From Xiphydria camelus (Eukaryota > Arthropoda > Insecta > Hymenoptera > Xiphydriidae): a stretch of 64,000 nt of DNA. Each line of letters starts with the position of its first letter. Within the stretch, counting starts at the first letter, position 1. This document shows positions 40,640 through 52,752 of this stretch, piece by piece. Location of the stretch: positions 12,920,562 to 12,984,561 of the forward strand of contig OY783191.1 in NCBI GenBank assembly GCA_963678675.1, in the 5' to 3' direction. Both the position numbers and the translations under genes were made by a program. Under the pieces are notes generated by a model, which saw only the letters and a list, made by a program, of their open reading frames with translations, was not told the DNA's origin and ran no database searches.

Positions 40640-42631
40640 GAAACAAGGTACGAACGAAAAGGATCAGTCAACGCTGTCCCTCGTAGGCGAATCTCGAGCG
40701 AATGCAGATTGCCATAGCCCCTTCTCCTCCTCTTCCGCCTCGTCTTCCTCTCCTTTTCGCGCCCTTCATTCACCCTGATCGTTATATTTACGCGGAGTAC
40801 GACGGCGCACGTATCGGTGTGGCGGTACCGACAGTAGTTCTTGCAGTCGGAGAGCGAAGCGTCCTCATTTTCGGTGTGATGTGATCAGCCGTGCGCATGC
40901 GTGTTAGTGCACTTATAAGTACCACGTCTCTCGCGAAGAACGTGGAAGATATCTTCTCGTGCAGGCATATGGGCATCCGAGTCTCACGTTTCGTCGGATT
41001 TCGATGAATTTCGATGGAGGAGTACCGGAAAACGCGAGATTACAATTCGACACTATTGAAAACTGGAATACGAATTCGAAGTGAGCGAGCGTGATTCCAC
41101 TATTATTTCAATGTCAATGAATGCACTAAAAAATACCCAAATGCCTTTCGCCGAATTTTGATCAAATCCACGCCGTATGATGATTCATCCATAAAATACC
41201 TTGCGTCCTTCATTGATTTTCATAGAAATGGTCGTGAGTTTACACATTTTTTCAGAATCGTCGCTACGGGTCACGCTCGTGCGTCACGCGGCTGTGACCT
41301 TTCCACTGCCACTGCAAAATTGCCCGTGATTGAGTTAGGAATGACCACGGTACGGCAACGTTACTATTTATTCGAGAGTTGGAAAAGGGTCACGGTACGG
41401 TTGCATAGCATTACAATAATTTCAATCGCACGTTCACTGGCAACTCGAATTTAACCCCTTCGTCGGAGAGGATTTAAAGAAAAACAATTCCTTTTCGTAT
41501 CGAGTCGTCGAGGTGTACTCGTAAAAGTACTTCTAGCACTCGACGCAAAAGATACCGATACGTTAACTACCCGAATAGCACGGAATGAGAAATTTAAAAA
41601 CATTATATACAAGTACTCAGTACCGAGCAACGCATGATTTTTCAACGTAGTAGGCGGAAATTAGCCCCTCATTGCCATGGAGAGCAATGGAAATGAGGGG
41701 CCAACTTTCTTCGTCAGCTTACCCCGGTTTCTTCTAGAGATATCTCACCATAGAGTTTAAAGTAGTATGGTCACGAATCGATCTCCAAGATTCAAATATA
41801 AAATAATTTTGTATGCAAATTAATATCAATAGAAACCTCATGGTGCAATTTGGGGTAGATTGACAGTTTAGTATGTTTGATAAAAATTAATTATCAAGTA
41901 GGAAATAACCCAGTCTTATGGGCAAATCACATTTTTCGGGGTTTGTATTAAGATCCAAGATTAAAATATAAAAAAAAATACCAAAAAACGGGGGAAAAAC
42001 AAAAATTTACAAACATTGATGAGAATTATTGACCGTTTGATACTTTAGTTACAACTAATTTCTGCTTCTCGGTGTTCGGAAATAGCGTGTCGAGTAGATG
42101 GGGCAACGTCGCGTCAGTGGAGTGGGTTCACAAGCGTGCATTTCAAATCTCGTTTTCCCCACGATACACTCAAACGTTTGAGTGTATTGTGGTTTTTCCT
42201 ACTGAGCCACGAGCCCAGTAATAATATGCATTGCCACACATAAAAAGACGCTAGTCAAAGGATGCTCATTATTTGAATAATAAGTGAAAAATAATCAAAA
42301 TAATCGACTAATTCTTATGGTAATAAATTTTATAATTCGCAAAGAGGATTTTCAATTATAAATCATAGTTTTTTGATGACTTTTTTTATATTTATTTTAC
42401 GGAGACTCAACAATCACTTTGGAGAGTGACCATACTACTTCAAAGCCCCTTCTTTCGGTCATATTCGGTCGGCATGCGTATTCCGTTTCGTATTTGCAAT
42501 AGAGCAGTCGTAGTGGGGGTAATACTTCTCCTGTACAATTAAATAACGAGATGTCTGCAAGTTAAGAAACAAAGGCTCTCGAAAAATGGAGGCGTCGGGA
42601 GACGAGGCTATCTATTGTACTGCAAAATGTA
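40640..42631. other. No gene recognised; less repetitive DNA
   Basis: GC-rich to about 41,050, then AT-rich. A short imperfect hairpin (CCCCTCATTGCCAT / AATGGAAATGAGGGG) lies at 41,669-41,702. No transposon ends or known protein motifs were recognised. Confidence 0.35.
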
Positions 42632-42896
42632 TAATTGAGGGGGTCAGAAGCCAAGGGGTTCAAGTAGAAATACAAGTTTTCCGAGATGCTCCACATTAAA
42701 GTATTCTTGTTCTTTAAAAATACCTGCAATTTCTTTGCCTCAAATATATAAGCTGTATGAACTATTCATACACCTTATACACTTGAGGCAAAGGAAAATT
42801 GCAGGTATTTTTAAAGAACAAGAATACTTTAATGTGGAGCATCTCGGAAAACTTGTATTTCTACTTGGACCCCTTGGCTTCTGACCCCCTCAATTA
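42632..42896. mobile_element. 265-bp near-perfect hairpin element
   Basis: TAATTGAGGGGGTCAGAAGC on the left pairs with GCTTCTGACCCCCTCAATTA on the right; complementarity continues through TCCACATTAAAGTATTCTTG to a loop of about 30 bases near 42,765. Arms are about 115 bases. Noncoding MITE. Confidence 0.88.
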
Positions 42897-43633
42897 ATCT
42901 TCCTCCGAAAGACAATTTAATTTTCGAATGCTTAAGAAACTAGAGTTGTCAAAAAGACATTCGAAAAATACATAAGACTTTAAGACGTTATTTTATAATA
43001 TTTCTTCGGGTAACTTTTTTGAATTTCTCTTTTTGTGCTACTTGGGGTAGGCAAATGTATATGTCTGTATGTGAGAGCATCGAGCTTGGAACGTCTCGAA
43101 AAAAATGACACCAAATTTTAAATGAATTATCGATTTTGTCGAATATTATATTCATAAATAAATAAACATTTAGGACATGTTAATGAAAAGAGGCTCCCGA
43201 GTGAGCTGTTAAAATTCTCTTTAAAAAAAAACTCACAACCCGCACTTCCATAAAACGAAGAAAGAATTATTCTAAAAGTTAATGACGGAATATAATGATG
43301 ATGATAATTTATTTGAATACCTATGCCTTTCGAAATATGTATGTATTTATAGAGCTCTAGCGTACTTCAACAAGTATAGCTTTTGTTCGCGGTACACATG
43401 TACGAGTACATATAAAGAATTTACACCCAAGTTTTTCGCCAAGAAATCCAGTTTGACGGCGCTGCTTTCCGTATACATACAATACACATTAATATGTTTG
43501 ATAGTGGGCATGGGAGATACGTTAGAGTTTTATAATCGAGTTTCAAGCCCCGAGACGCGCATACATTGTCCCGAGACTTAAGGGCCCCCGAGCGTGGGGA
43601 ACGGGGTAAAGAGAAGGGTAGAAAGGCGAAGAA
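42897..43633. other. No gene recognised
   Basis: AT-rich, with a short frame at 43,282-43,581 that has no family resemblance and no splice context. Confidence 0.35.
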
Positions 43634-44005
43634 ATTTTATGCACTACTTTTTCCTAAATAAAAGACCAAATAAATAAACTCTTGCTCGATGATTGGCGGG
43701 TGACACGAGCTGAGCACGGTAGAAGCTTGCGGAAACACGAAATAAATAATTTAAAATGAGAATCGGCTGATAGCTTTGACCGAGACGAGACATGCGAATA
43801 TAGAATAGATGAACATCACTTTCATGGTGTCTCGTCTCGGTCGGAGCTAACAACCGATTCCCATTTTAAATCATTTATTTCCCGCTGCCGCAAACTTCTA
43901 CCAAGCTGAGCTCGTTTCACCCGCTAGCCATTAAGGAAAAGTTTAATTTTGTAAGCCTATTTTATTTATTCGGCCTTTTTTAGGAGAAAGTAATGCGTAG
44001 AATTC
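43634..44005. mobile_element. Foldback MITE, about 370 bp, GAGACGAGAC centre
   Basis: 43,634-43,795 pairs imperfectly with 43,828-44,005: GACCGAGACGAGACA and TGTCTCGTCTCGGTC near the centre, AAATAATTTAAAATGAGAAT and ATTCCCATTTTAAATCATTT further out, and TAGAAGCTTGCGG / CCGCAAACTTCTA. Divergence between the arms is greater than in the other hairpins, so it is older. Confidence 0.72.
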
Positions 44006-45990
44006 CCTAGCCTTTTTACCCTTCCTTTTAGCTCGTTTTTCACGCTTGAGGCCACTTAAAGTTTCACTATGAATACGAATATTAAAATGATGTCGCGTAC
44101 GGTGCTTCGTGTTCCGCATGTTTCGAAATTATGACAGAAACTGTGTTACGATTCCGGTTAGTCATCAAAAAAACAATAAAACCAGACATGCACTCGTTCG
44201 GCGGGCAAAAATATAGATTCGCGTGTTCCATCCAGAGTCACCCATAATAGAACCTTTGTCCGTAAGGCACCCCAGCTCATCCCAGAGATCTACTTATCCC
44301 AAACTAAACTTTCCGCTCCAAAGAAAACTTTCTCGCAAACGCTCTCCAAGAATACACGCAAGCCTCTCCCGCCACTTCGTAAAAAAACGCAGACCAAGAG
44401 AAAGCACAACCCCGTGCAGTACCTTGCGGCTCGAAAGACAACACCGATTAGTGGTGCGTTCACGAAAAAGCCTTGAAAGAATCGCTACGATCGGTTCATC
44501 GCGCCACCTTTCCCGTTCCACCAATTGTTATAGCACAGCAAACCCGAAAATGTCGTTATTGGGATCTGGCATTCATCACAGTATCCGGTCAAAAAAGTAG
44601 AAACACTACAAGGGTAGGTGCTGTTATCGTAGCGTTGTGTAGACTTGATATTATAATCAGCTGTATTTTTTTATATTAAAATGGAAGTTGGAAATTTTTC
44701 TTCGCGTTCTAAATCGAAGAACGTAATTCATTCTTCAGTTCGAGAAGTCTGGAAAATCGGGATGATAAGAATTTCACAACAGCACTTCTAACATTTTCTG
44801 CATTCATGTCGAATTTGACGATATGTATTGTATATCCTACCCAACAGGACTAAAACAAATGTTTATGTATGCGTACGCATACATACTGCTAATGATTATT
44901 CATCGGCCATACCTCGAACCTCATTCAATGGCTTCACGGACACTTCCCAACTTTAATGCAATAGTATAAATAACGTGCGATTGAAAATGCGAATTTCTCC
45001 TTTACTTTTCAAATTCTGCTCACGTTATCTGTGTCTATATGATAATTAACGTGGTAGAATTTACCTCCCCGTATGTATAGATGACATGAATGTGCGACTA
45101 GAAAAATAAATATTTATTTACGTGAAGACCGTTCAAGACCACGTAACCTCACTCCTGTCGGTTTGGCAGGTTGCGGGTAAAAGTTGCGATTTTAATATTT
45201 ACGCCCCATTCCCTGATAAATTGATCGCGGGGTATTATTTATTGATGCATACAATGCAAAAATAACTTTGGCCAACGCCCGCATATGTATCGCGATAATA
45301 TCTACATACGACTTTTTAGGCGTATGTCCATAATAGTGGAGCATTGCAACGAAATGAATAGATAGCACTAGCAGTGTATATGGCTACATGTATACCTTAC
45401 TTCTGTCGCCTCTTAAAACTCTAAGGACTTTCTTTGAATGAAGTTTGCCCGAGTCCAATAACAAAATATTTTCAATTGACAAAAACATTTTAACAAAAGT
45501 ATTCTAAATCACATATAGAAACCATAAATTATACCCTTCTCGGCGTCATATTGACTGCCGCATATTGCAGAGTAGCTGCAAAAATTTGATTATAGAATTT
45601 ATTCACTATTCCCTGATCGTTTCAAATAAAATTTTGTAAATATTCCCTGATATTTTTGTTAATATTAGAAGTTTTGCTACAATGAAATCAACAAAGCTAT
45701 AAATAATTGTAATACAAAAACATGAGGTTGCAAAAACCATTATACGCTAAGGAAGTAGCGTTGATTATAGAGACCTTAATTTTAATCAATGGAAAACACG
45801 TGCACTACTACTGGAGATATCTGAAGCAGCAGCGCAAACTCCGCTGTGAAATGTATCAACGGTGAAATTTCGAGAAATTAATCCTATTTATAATTTCTAG
45901 TAAAAATCCAAAATTCCTTGACATTTCCCGATTTTCCAGGTCTTCAGCCACCTTGCTGATTATAGGCCCCGCCCCCATGCCAGATCCCAA
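44006..45990. other. No gene recognised
   Basis: Frames open at 44,223-44,600 on both strands are Arg/Ser- or Arg/Leu-rich without conserved motifs. The rest is AT-rich single-copy-looking DNA. No TIRs or tandem repeats were noticed. Confidence 0.35.
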
Positions 45991-45993
45991 TAG

Positions 45994-47067
45994 CTAATTC
46001 AATCTGACAAAATAGAAATAGCGACGCGCCGATAGTTTCGTGCAGTCGGCTGTACCCATAAACGCGTCCAGTAGACCTCGAAGCATACCGAATCCTCTCA
46101 CGTGGCCCTCTTCCTTGATCTTATCGTTATGCAGTGAATCTAAGTGAGAGCCGGTGCTCTCCGTACTCCTGAGATTTCTTCCGCGCAGCGCCCACGCGAG
46201 GTCGGCCCACCTTCCAGAGTAAAGCGTTTCGTCCGTTCTAAGTGTCACCGATGATTGATTCGAATTCCCCGACCATGTTCCGCGTTCCCGAACAATGTAG
46301 ACTAGTCCGTCAAGCGACGTGGAAAGACTGTCCGCTGCGTGGCTAAAGACGCGTAGCTGAAATACGTGCATACATGAGCGACGCTCTGAACGAATCAGTA
46401 AGTGACACCGTCCGATGACCGGACGATAGTTCAGGGGTCGAGTGGCTTCTGCTTTCGCGCGTGAATGTGAATCGCGTTTGGTTTATTATTATTACGCGCG
46501 CTGGGGCCAGACTTAACTCGCCACCACGAGCGCACATCTTGCCATTCGACTGATTATAATGCGATAGCCGCAGGAGCGCGAGCGTGTCGCGTGAGAGCTT
46601 GCCGCGGTGTTCGAGAGCTCCGTGTGATCCGTCGGGCTACGCGCGTTAACGCAAAAGAAGTATCTAACGCGTCAGTCGATCGCGTTGGTTAGGTCATATA
46701 CGATGGAGTTCGACGAGTATAGGAAGCTGATATCGAATTGTAACATTCCGCTCGGACATGGAAGGAACGTGACACGTGGGTGATGCGTGCTCCCGACTGG
46801 ATAAAGAAGTTGATACCTATATTCGAGAATCATATCACATTGGGTCTGTCGTTAATCGGTGACACGGTCGGCGATATTGCCGCGGAGAACACGTTGTGTG
46901 CTGTGCGCGGATAACGCGGAAGCGAGCTCGTCGTCAGTTGGGTTTATCGATCGATCGTATCGATGGGTTTGACGAGTCCAAGTCGATGCTCCGAATCCCC
47001 AGCTCTATGATACATAGCCAAGAGAGGAGAGAAAGAGTTATAATTTATCGTTATAAACGCGGCGAGA
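45994..47067. other. GC-rich island, possible host exons, not identified
   Basis: The minus frame 46,371-45,997 is open for 125 codons (its C-terminal part reads MLRGLLDAFMGTADCTKLSA), with a TTTCAG acceptor-like site near 46,362. On the plus strand an ATG at 46,703 begins MEFDEYRKLISNCNIPLGHG and closes at TGA (46,781-46,783); the next frame reads DWIKKLIPIFENHITLGLSL. Both look protein-like but I cannot name either. CpG-rich composition and lack of repeats suggest the promoter or first exon of a host gene. Confidence 0.3.
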
Positions 47068-47157
47068 AATGGATTCTCGATCGACGTCGATATGACGTTT
47101 CGGTAACAATCGACGTTGATGCGACGTTGTTTCTACGTCGATCGACGATCCATTTTT
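47068..47157. repeat. 90-bp hairpin, CGATCGACGTCGA arms
   Basis: AAATGGATTCTCGATCGACG on the left pairs with CGTCGATCGACGATCCATTT on the right, with CGACGTTGATGCGACGTT repeats in the loop. A miniature inverted-repeat element or part of one. Confidence 0.7.
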
Positions 47158-47172
47158 GACCGGGCATAATTA

Positions 47173-47681
47173 ATTACTCAAACCTCCATTATTCAAATCT
47201 TCCAATATTCGAACCACAACTTGCTTTATACGAACGTTCCATCATCCAATCACAATTTGCTTTACGCGGACTTTTTATTATTCGAAGATTGCTGCAAAAA
47301 TGTTGAATGCTGAGGTATTTGAGACTAGTCCCGGGTGATACAAGAAATAGGAGAAATGTTGCTCGACGTAGCGTCCTCTCCTCGAACGAATACGAGACCT
47401 AGTTGCTTCAAAAAACGTAGCAGTCATACGGCAATAGAAAATTGTGGATTTCATGCTAAAGAAACTCTAAGCTCGGAATTACATTTTTTTAACTTTTTTA
47501 TAAATGTTTTTAATTAAAAATATATCAATTGCGTTATGTTTCCAATATTTCTTTTACCATGTAATATTTTTTTTACGAGTGAAATATCATTTCACTCGTC
47601 ACGACTGTTTCATTATATGAATTTTCGCTAATTCGAACTAAACTCTGTCCCGATTGGGTTGAATAGTCGAGGCTCTTCTGT
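47173..47681. mobile_element. Degenerate pogo-type MITE (candidate)
   Basis: The right end GAATAGTCGAGGCTCTTCTG is followed by TA (47,682-47,683) and matches, inverted, the CAG(T/A)AGA.CCTCGA.TATTC form of pogo/Tigger ends. The left end TCAAACCTCCATTATTCAAA is a weak partner. Phrases like ATTCGAACCACAACTTGC and ACGAACGTTCCATCATCCAA are typical of subterminal pogo repeats. No gene. Confidence 0.42.
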
Positions 47682-47683
47682 AT

Positions 47684-50677
47684 GCAGTTGTTACTTCTGC
47701 TTTACTCACGTTACATATTTATACTTTTAGCCATTCCTTTTGAAGAGTGGGATAACGAATTGAGAAAAGGAGGGGAAGATAGAGAAGAGGGGATGAAGTG
47801 AGGTGGGAGAAAGAAAAGGAAGAAGGAGAGAATAGAGAGAGATTACCCACTACTCTTTTTCGAGTTTTGCCAAAATAATAACCCGTTTAAAATTAGTCAT
47901 AAAATGGATGAAAACATTCATATTTAATAGACGATTGGAGAGAATAATAGCTAAAATAAAATTTACTCAAATTTCGACATTTATTCCGGAAACTTATAAT
48001 CAATCCTTTTCACGACACTTCAGTAAGTATACTTATATCGAATTTTGCTTTCTCTTTTAAGAATCTTACATACCAGAACTGCTATTTCTCCTAAAGTTTA
48101 GGTCCCAGTTTCATTCTTAACAATCTCGAAATCGCTCGTATATTAATTTGAATCACGAGTGATATAAATTACTTTCCATTTTTTCCTTTTTCTAAAAATT
48201 CGTTAACATTTTCCATCGTTTGCGTTATTTAAGGCGCTTCTGACGGTGTGCTTGTTATTTTTTTTAATGGTTTTTTCTCACTTAGATTTAATGGTAATAG
48301 TTAGGTAATGGCACTTTCTTTCGCTTTACTTGAATCTCCATTCTTGATATGGTACAACGCATCGAAGGAGCGCGGTAAAACAAACAAGTAGAAGATTTTC
48401 CGGTACGCCTGTGTGTTCGTATTGAACTCTCGTTCGTGTCCCGAAAAAAGGGGCCATTTTTACTGTGCATCCAGCAGCTATCTAACCTCTCAGCCTCCAG
48501 TCGGTATCATCCTGACGGTTGGGGCGGTGTTAGGCAGTTTCCAATGTCAGCTGATCGGGGATCGCGTGGTTGCTGACTGAGAGGACCATGCCGTGCCACG
48601 TTCTCGTCCAATAACATCTACCCCCAACAGCGAAGTATTAGAAGCGATTTCTCCTGGTCTCCTCCCGATACACTCAGCCGCGAGTATTCGACTTAATCTT
48701 ATAAAATGAAATACACAATGAAGCCTCGGGTGTGATGAGCCCATCGAAGCGTGCTTGGCCAATAATGACCGGACGTATAGTGAGTTCACCAGTGAATGAA
48801 CGCCGTCAGTGAGTGAACACTTCAACGCTTTTCAAATGCAAAGTTTTGTTCATTCACTAGCTTTTTTCGTCTGCTTAAATGTTTATTTACCAGCTAATTC
48901 ACCCTAGTAAGATCTATTGTTCGACAGGTTAAAGTCAAAATACTTTCGTGTGTCTATTTGTCTGTTTGTGGTAGGATAACTTTTAAACGTTTTTGCCGAT
49001 CTTGATGAAACTCAGCACATATCGTCCCCTTGGGGCGGGGTAGGGTCTAACGAGTGGGAAAAACCTCTACTTTTACGAATTAATTTTAGAACTATTGTTG
49101 AAGTAGATATATTTTAATGTTTCGCATGTTATAAAGCATCATTCGAACATTTTGAAATTTTTTTGTAGGAAAATATTGAGAAATAAGCCGGTGACGAAAC
49201 ATTTTCGAGGACGCCTTTTAGAAAAGATGATTTGCGGTGGACACTATATTTCAGCGTAGAATTATCTCAAATAAAAAAATCAAAACAATTTAGTTAAAAC
49301 AGATGTTTTTCTAGACCCCTTACGTTTTTCTTTAATTTTTTTTCCATTTTTAAATTTTTGGTGGTCGTTTGAAGTAAAAATTGCGATTTTTCACGAAAAA
49401 ATCCGTCATTTTGTTGCTGTAAAACCCCCTTAATGTAACAACAACAACAAAAGAAAAACGTAGGGCTCTGGTATTTTATATGTAGAAAGTGTGTACAAAA
49501 TTTGAAAAGAATCGGTGCAGTAGTTTTTAAATGACGATGTCCACGGACTTTTTAAACTTGGTTTCGAGAAACAAGCGTTTAAGGTATTCCTAGCGCGTAG
49601 GAGCGATATTTAAGGGTGCCACAGGCGGGCCCCTCATAAATGAGTAATTCTACGTCATACAATATACTCATATTCCCTATAATACTGATAATGAATAAAT
49701 AAGATAAGGCCAATAAGTATTCAAGTTTATTATTTACATTTTCAAATTTTGGAAAAATATTCAAATTTGAAATCTGGCAACGTCGCATCACATGGTTTAT
49801 GAAATGACAGGAGTACGGCCCTGAGTAGAATAATCGTATATCCGTGCAGCTCTGAAACATAATCTCTATAAATCACCGAATTCAATGTACTGCGGTCAAA
49901 TATTGCCACCAACTCATAGTCATCGAAATCTTTACTTATCGAAAAGAATTTGAATATCGAAATTTCTCCCATTTTTAAAAAATATAATAAAATTCACTTC
50001 TGTACCATTAGAGCTAGTACCTACAATTCATAATGACAATATTTCTCAGATGGCCACCGGTGGCGTTCAACGTTGCTTACTGTCGCGCCATCACTCGGCC
50101 ATGCACGAACCCTGATGCAACCGATGCAACGCTGCCAATTCTATTTCAGGTTATATTCTATCGTCAAAACTCTACGTTTTGCTGTTTACGAACATCAATA
50201 TCTTTGTCAAACATTCGGTGACCTTATATTTTTATGAACTAAAAAGATTCTATGCAATTTTCTGAAGATATGGAAATGGTTTTATTTAATGTGTATAAAT
50301 CTTAAACATGAGGATTTCGGCATTAAAATGTAGAAAAGTAAAGTCTTCCATAAGGCTACATGTTAAATTTTCTAATTTCAAAATCAAAATTCTTTCTTAA
50401 ATGCCCGGTAACCGGACCTGAAACTTTTCAAAAATAATCTTACGATATTCATTTTCATTCTACAAAAAAATTAGCATTCTCTGTAATATTTCATCTCGCG
50501 TTAGGAGGACCTTAAAGCGCCGAGTTCTTGCCGCACTGCAGTATTAGAGGAGCGGAGACTTAAAGGTCTATGACTGAGAGTTTTGCTCCGATTGACTTGA
50601 AATTTTGACACAACATTCTTTACATGTTTTACTATAAGAAAAGGCAATAAGAAAATAATTGATTTTTAGACCCCCCC
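47684..50677. other. No gene recognised; purine-rich tract at 47,755-47,850
   Basis: A GA-rich tract (AGAGGGGATGAAGTGAGGTG and surroundings) lies at 47,755-47,850. The rest is AT-rich without TIRs or known protein motifs; open frames at 48,547-48,825 and 49,579-49,972 (minus) lack any resemblance I recognise. Confidence 0.35.
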
Positions 50678-50924
50678 CCCCCCCCCTTAATACTACAACT
50701 AGGTAACTCGAATTTTTGGTATTTTCAGTTATCTACTTTGTACCCAATTTTGTACGCTCTTTTCGGTGCTACAACGAGATAAGTGTTCTGTCGTATTTTT
50801 AAAGTTAGAAATCCAGTAGTACAATATAGATACAGTCACTAAAATGATTAATATATGCATGCAGTAAGTAGACAATTTGAATACCGAAAATTCGAGTTAC
50901 CTAGTTGTAGTATTAAGGGGACGA
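50678..50924. mobile_element. MITE with CCCCTTAATACTACAACTAG ends next to a poly-C run
   Basis: CCCCTTAATACTACAACTAG at about 50,683 pairs with CTAGTTGTAGTATTAAGGGG ending at 50,924; complementarity runs about 42 bases, to AATTTTTGGTATT. The left end runs into a C tract (about 50,671-50,687), which probably grew from the terminal CCCC by slippage. Confidence 0.8.
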
Positions 50925-51011
50925 TATGTTCATTGACCTGTAGCGCATCGACCTATCGTTGGGGGGCGCGATCGGAAGAGTGGAAAGGGGATGAATTCCT
51001 AATGTGGATAG

Positions 51012-52752
51012 TAGCCCAGTCGGGTTAGTCAAAAAAAAGGCTTTACCTTGCAAAAATTATCGACAGAAATTGTATTGCTCTAACCTTTAGGGGGGTCCAC
51101 TGGTAGTCTAAATTCAAAATCGCGACCAAATTCCACCGGAGCGTTAGCCGCCATCTTGAATTTGACGAGGAATCGTTTTTGCTCAATATCTCGGCCTTTT
51201 TCAACTTTTCAACAAAAATAGTAAGGACTTAAGTTGTTGTAAATTTGATTCTCTACAACTTTAGTCCTTACAATTTTTATCGTGCGATTAATATTTTTTG
51301 AATTAAGCGGGAAAAAAGTGGTAAAGTATAATTATCGAACTATCTCGTTTATTATTAAATTCTTCAATACTCTCCAGAAAAATCAAGATTTCAGAGCAGG
51401 TCTGAATTTATTCCAAGAACACAGCGTCAACAAACATGTGTTAGCAACAGCTGGAGAATGGTTTTTAGTCGCCTTATTTGGAGGCGGCCAAGACGTCAAA
51501 TCGCTCGACATTGTGCGATTCAAGTGCTTCGCCAAATCAGTTAATAAAAATAAATGTAACCTAGCTGGTCTTCCATCCACCTCAACAGCGACGCAATAGC
51601 ATGTTTACCGGACGTATTTACAGGTGCAAATATGGCTGCAGTACGATATGAATGCCACAGAATGGGGTTGGAAAAAAACTTCCCGCGGGTTAGAACCCAT
51701 AACCACCACTGCAGAACCCGCACCCGAAACGTTGCTCAGAACGATTTCTTGCAAATGCAAGACAAATTGCGGCAAAATCTGCGGGTGTCACAAGGCAGAT
51801 CTAAAATGTTCAGTTATATGCCAAAGCTGCAGTGGTGAGACATGCGACAATGTTGTCGAACTTCACGAGCTACTTGATGATGACGAAATGATTGTGCTAT
51901 CGAAAATCCTACCCGATCAACATCGAACATCAGCAATGAATGTCAGGAGATCTGCGAAGAGAAAACCGACGATGTTGATTCGGCAGGACCATCGTCGAAA
52001 AAAAAAAGAGTCAAGTAATTCCAACAACACCTTGAAAAAAAAGGTCTGGCTGTCTGAAGCTTACAAGAAAAAAAAGACAAAAACACATCGCCTGGATTCT
52101 TAACGCTTGCAAGAAAAAATCGAAATTCCAGCTTCAAACTCTTATAAGGAAGAAGACGGCAGAAACCGCAACAAACTTGCAAGCGATAAAACGTGGATTA
52201 GGCCTACTGAGAATACCACGAAAAAAAAACGCGCCTAGAACTCTACCCTGTGGTGGTGCGGAAGGAGTACGCAAGATACAATTTTTACGTTGCCGTGCGC
52301 CTTTATCGCAATCATAGAACCTTAAATATTAGTTCTAGAGAAAAAATCATAGAGATCAAAATTGTAGGAAATGTAATTCTGTACAACTCTTTATTCTTAT
52401 ACATTTATGTCCTAAAATTAATAATAAACGAGATAGTTCGATAATTATACTTTACAACTTTTTCCCCGCTTAATTCAAAAAATATTAATCACGATAAAAA
52501 TTGTAAGGACTAAAGTTGTAGAGAATCAAATTTGCAACAACTTAAGTCCTTACTATTTTTGTTGAAAAGTTAAAAAAGGCCGAGATATTGAGCAAAAACG
52601 ATTCTTCCTCAAATTCAAGATGGCGGCTAACGCTCCGGTGGAATTTGGTCGCGATTTTGAATTTAGACTACCAGTGGCCCCCCCTAAAGGTTAGAGCAAT
52701 AAAATTTCTGTCGGTAATGTTTGCAAGGTCATATGCTAACCCGACTGGGCTA
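51012..52752 (+). mobile_element. 1.74-kb long-TIR PIN/CXC element (third copy, internally deleted)
   Basis: Ends TAGCCCAGTCGGGTTAG and CTAACCCGACTGGGCTA; arms 51,012-51,363 and 52,422-52,752 are complementary over about 340 bases (ATCGCGACCAAATTCCACCG, AAGTTGTAGAGAATCAAATT). The interior is only the C-terminal part of a PIN/CXC gene, so the element has lost the zinc-finger and nuclease parts. Target duplication was not resolved. Terminal sequence is unlike that of the other PIN/CXC elements. Confidence 0.85.
51365..52103 (+). pseudogene. PIN/CXC mobile-element protein, C-terminal part, one in-frame stop
   Basis: The frame starts in the left TIR and reads LFQEHSVNKHVLATAGEWFL, CNLAGLPSTSTATQ, a TAG at 51,597-51,599 (Lys at the same place in the gene at 1-912), then HVYRTYLQVQIWLQYDMNAT, EWGWKK, PAPETLLRTISCKCKTNCGK, CGCHKADLKC and CQSCSGETCDN, the CXC domain, followed by an acidic then Lys-rich tail ending at TAA (52,101). 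Upstream and downstream parts share one frame, so a single base change breaks it. It aligns to residues 110-260 of the 1-912 protein. No start codon belongs to this fragment; the gene is cut by the element's internal deletion. Confidence 0.8.

Noticed and set aside
40404..40778. Plus-strand frame with a poly-Cys run
   Set aside because: Antisense of the CAG tract; Cys and Ser runs are implausible and no motif is present, while the minus strand reads as an acidic exon with a splice donor.
44223..44600. 125-codon plus-strand frame
   Set aside because: Arg/Ser-rich, no conserved motif, overlapped by an equally open minus frame and no splice context.
48547..49972. Minus-strand open frames of 76-93 codons
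   Set aside because: No motif, no splice sites that fit together, AT-rich intergenic setting.
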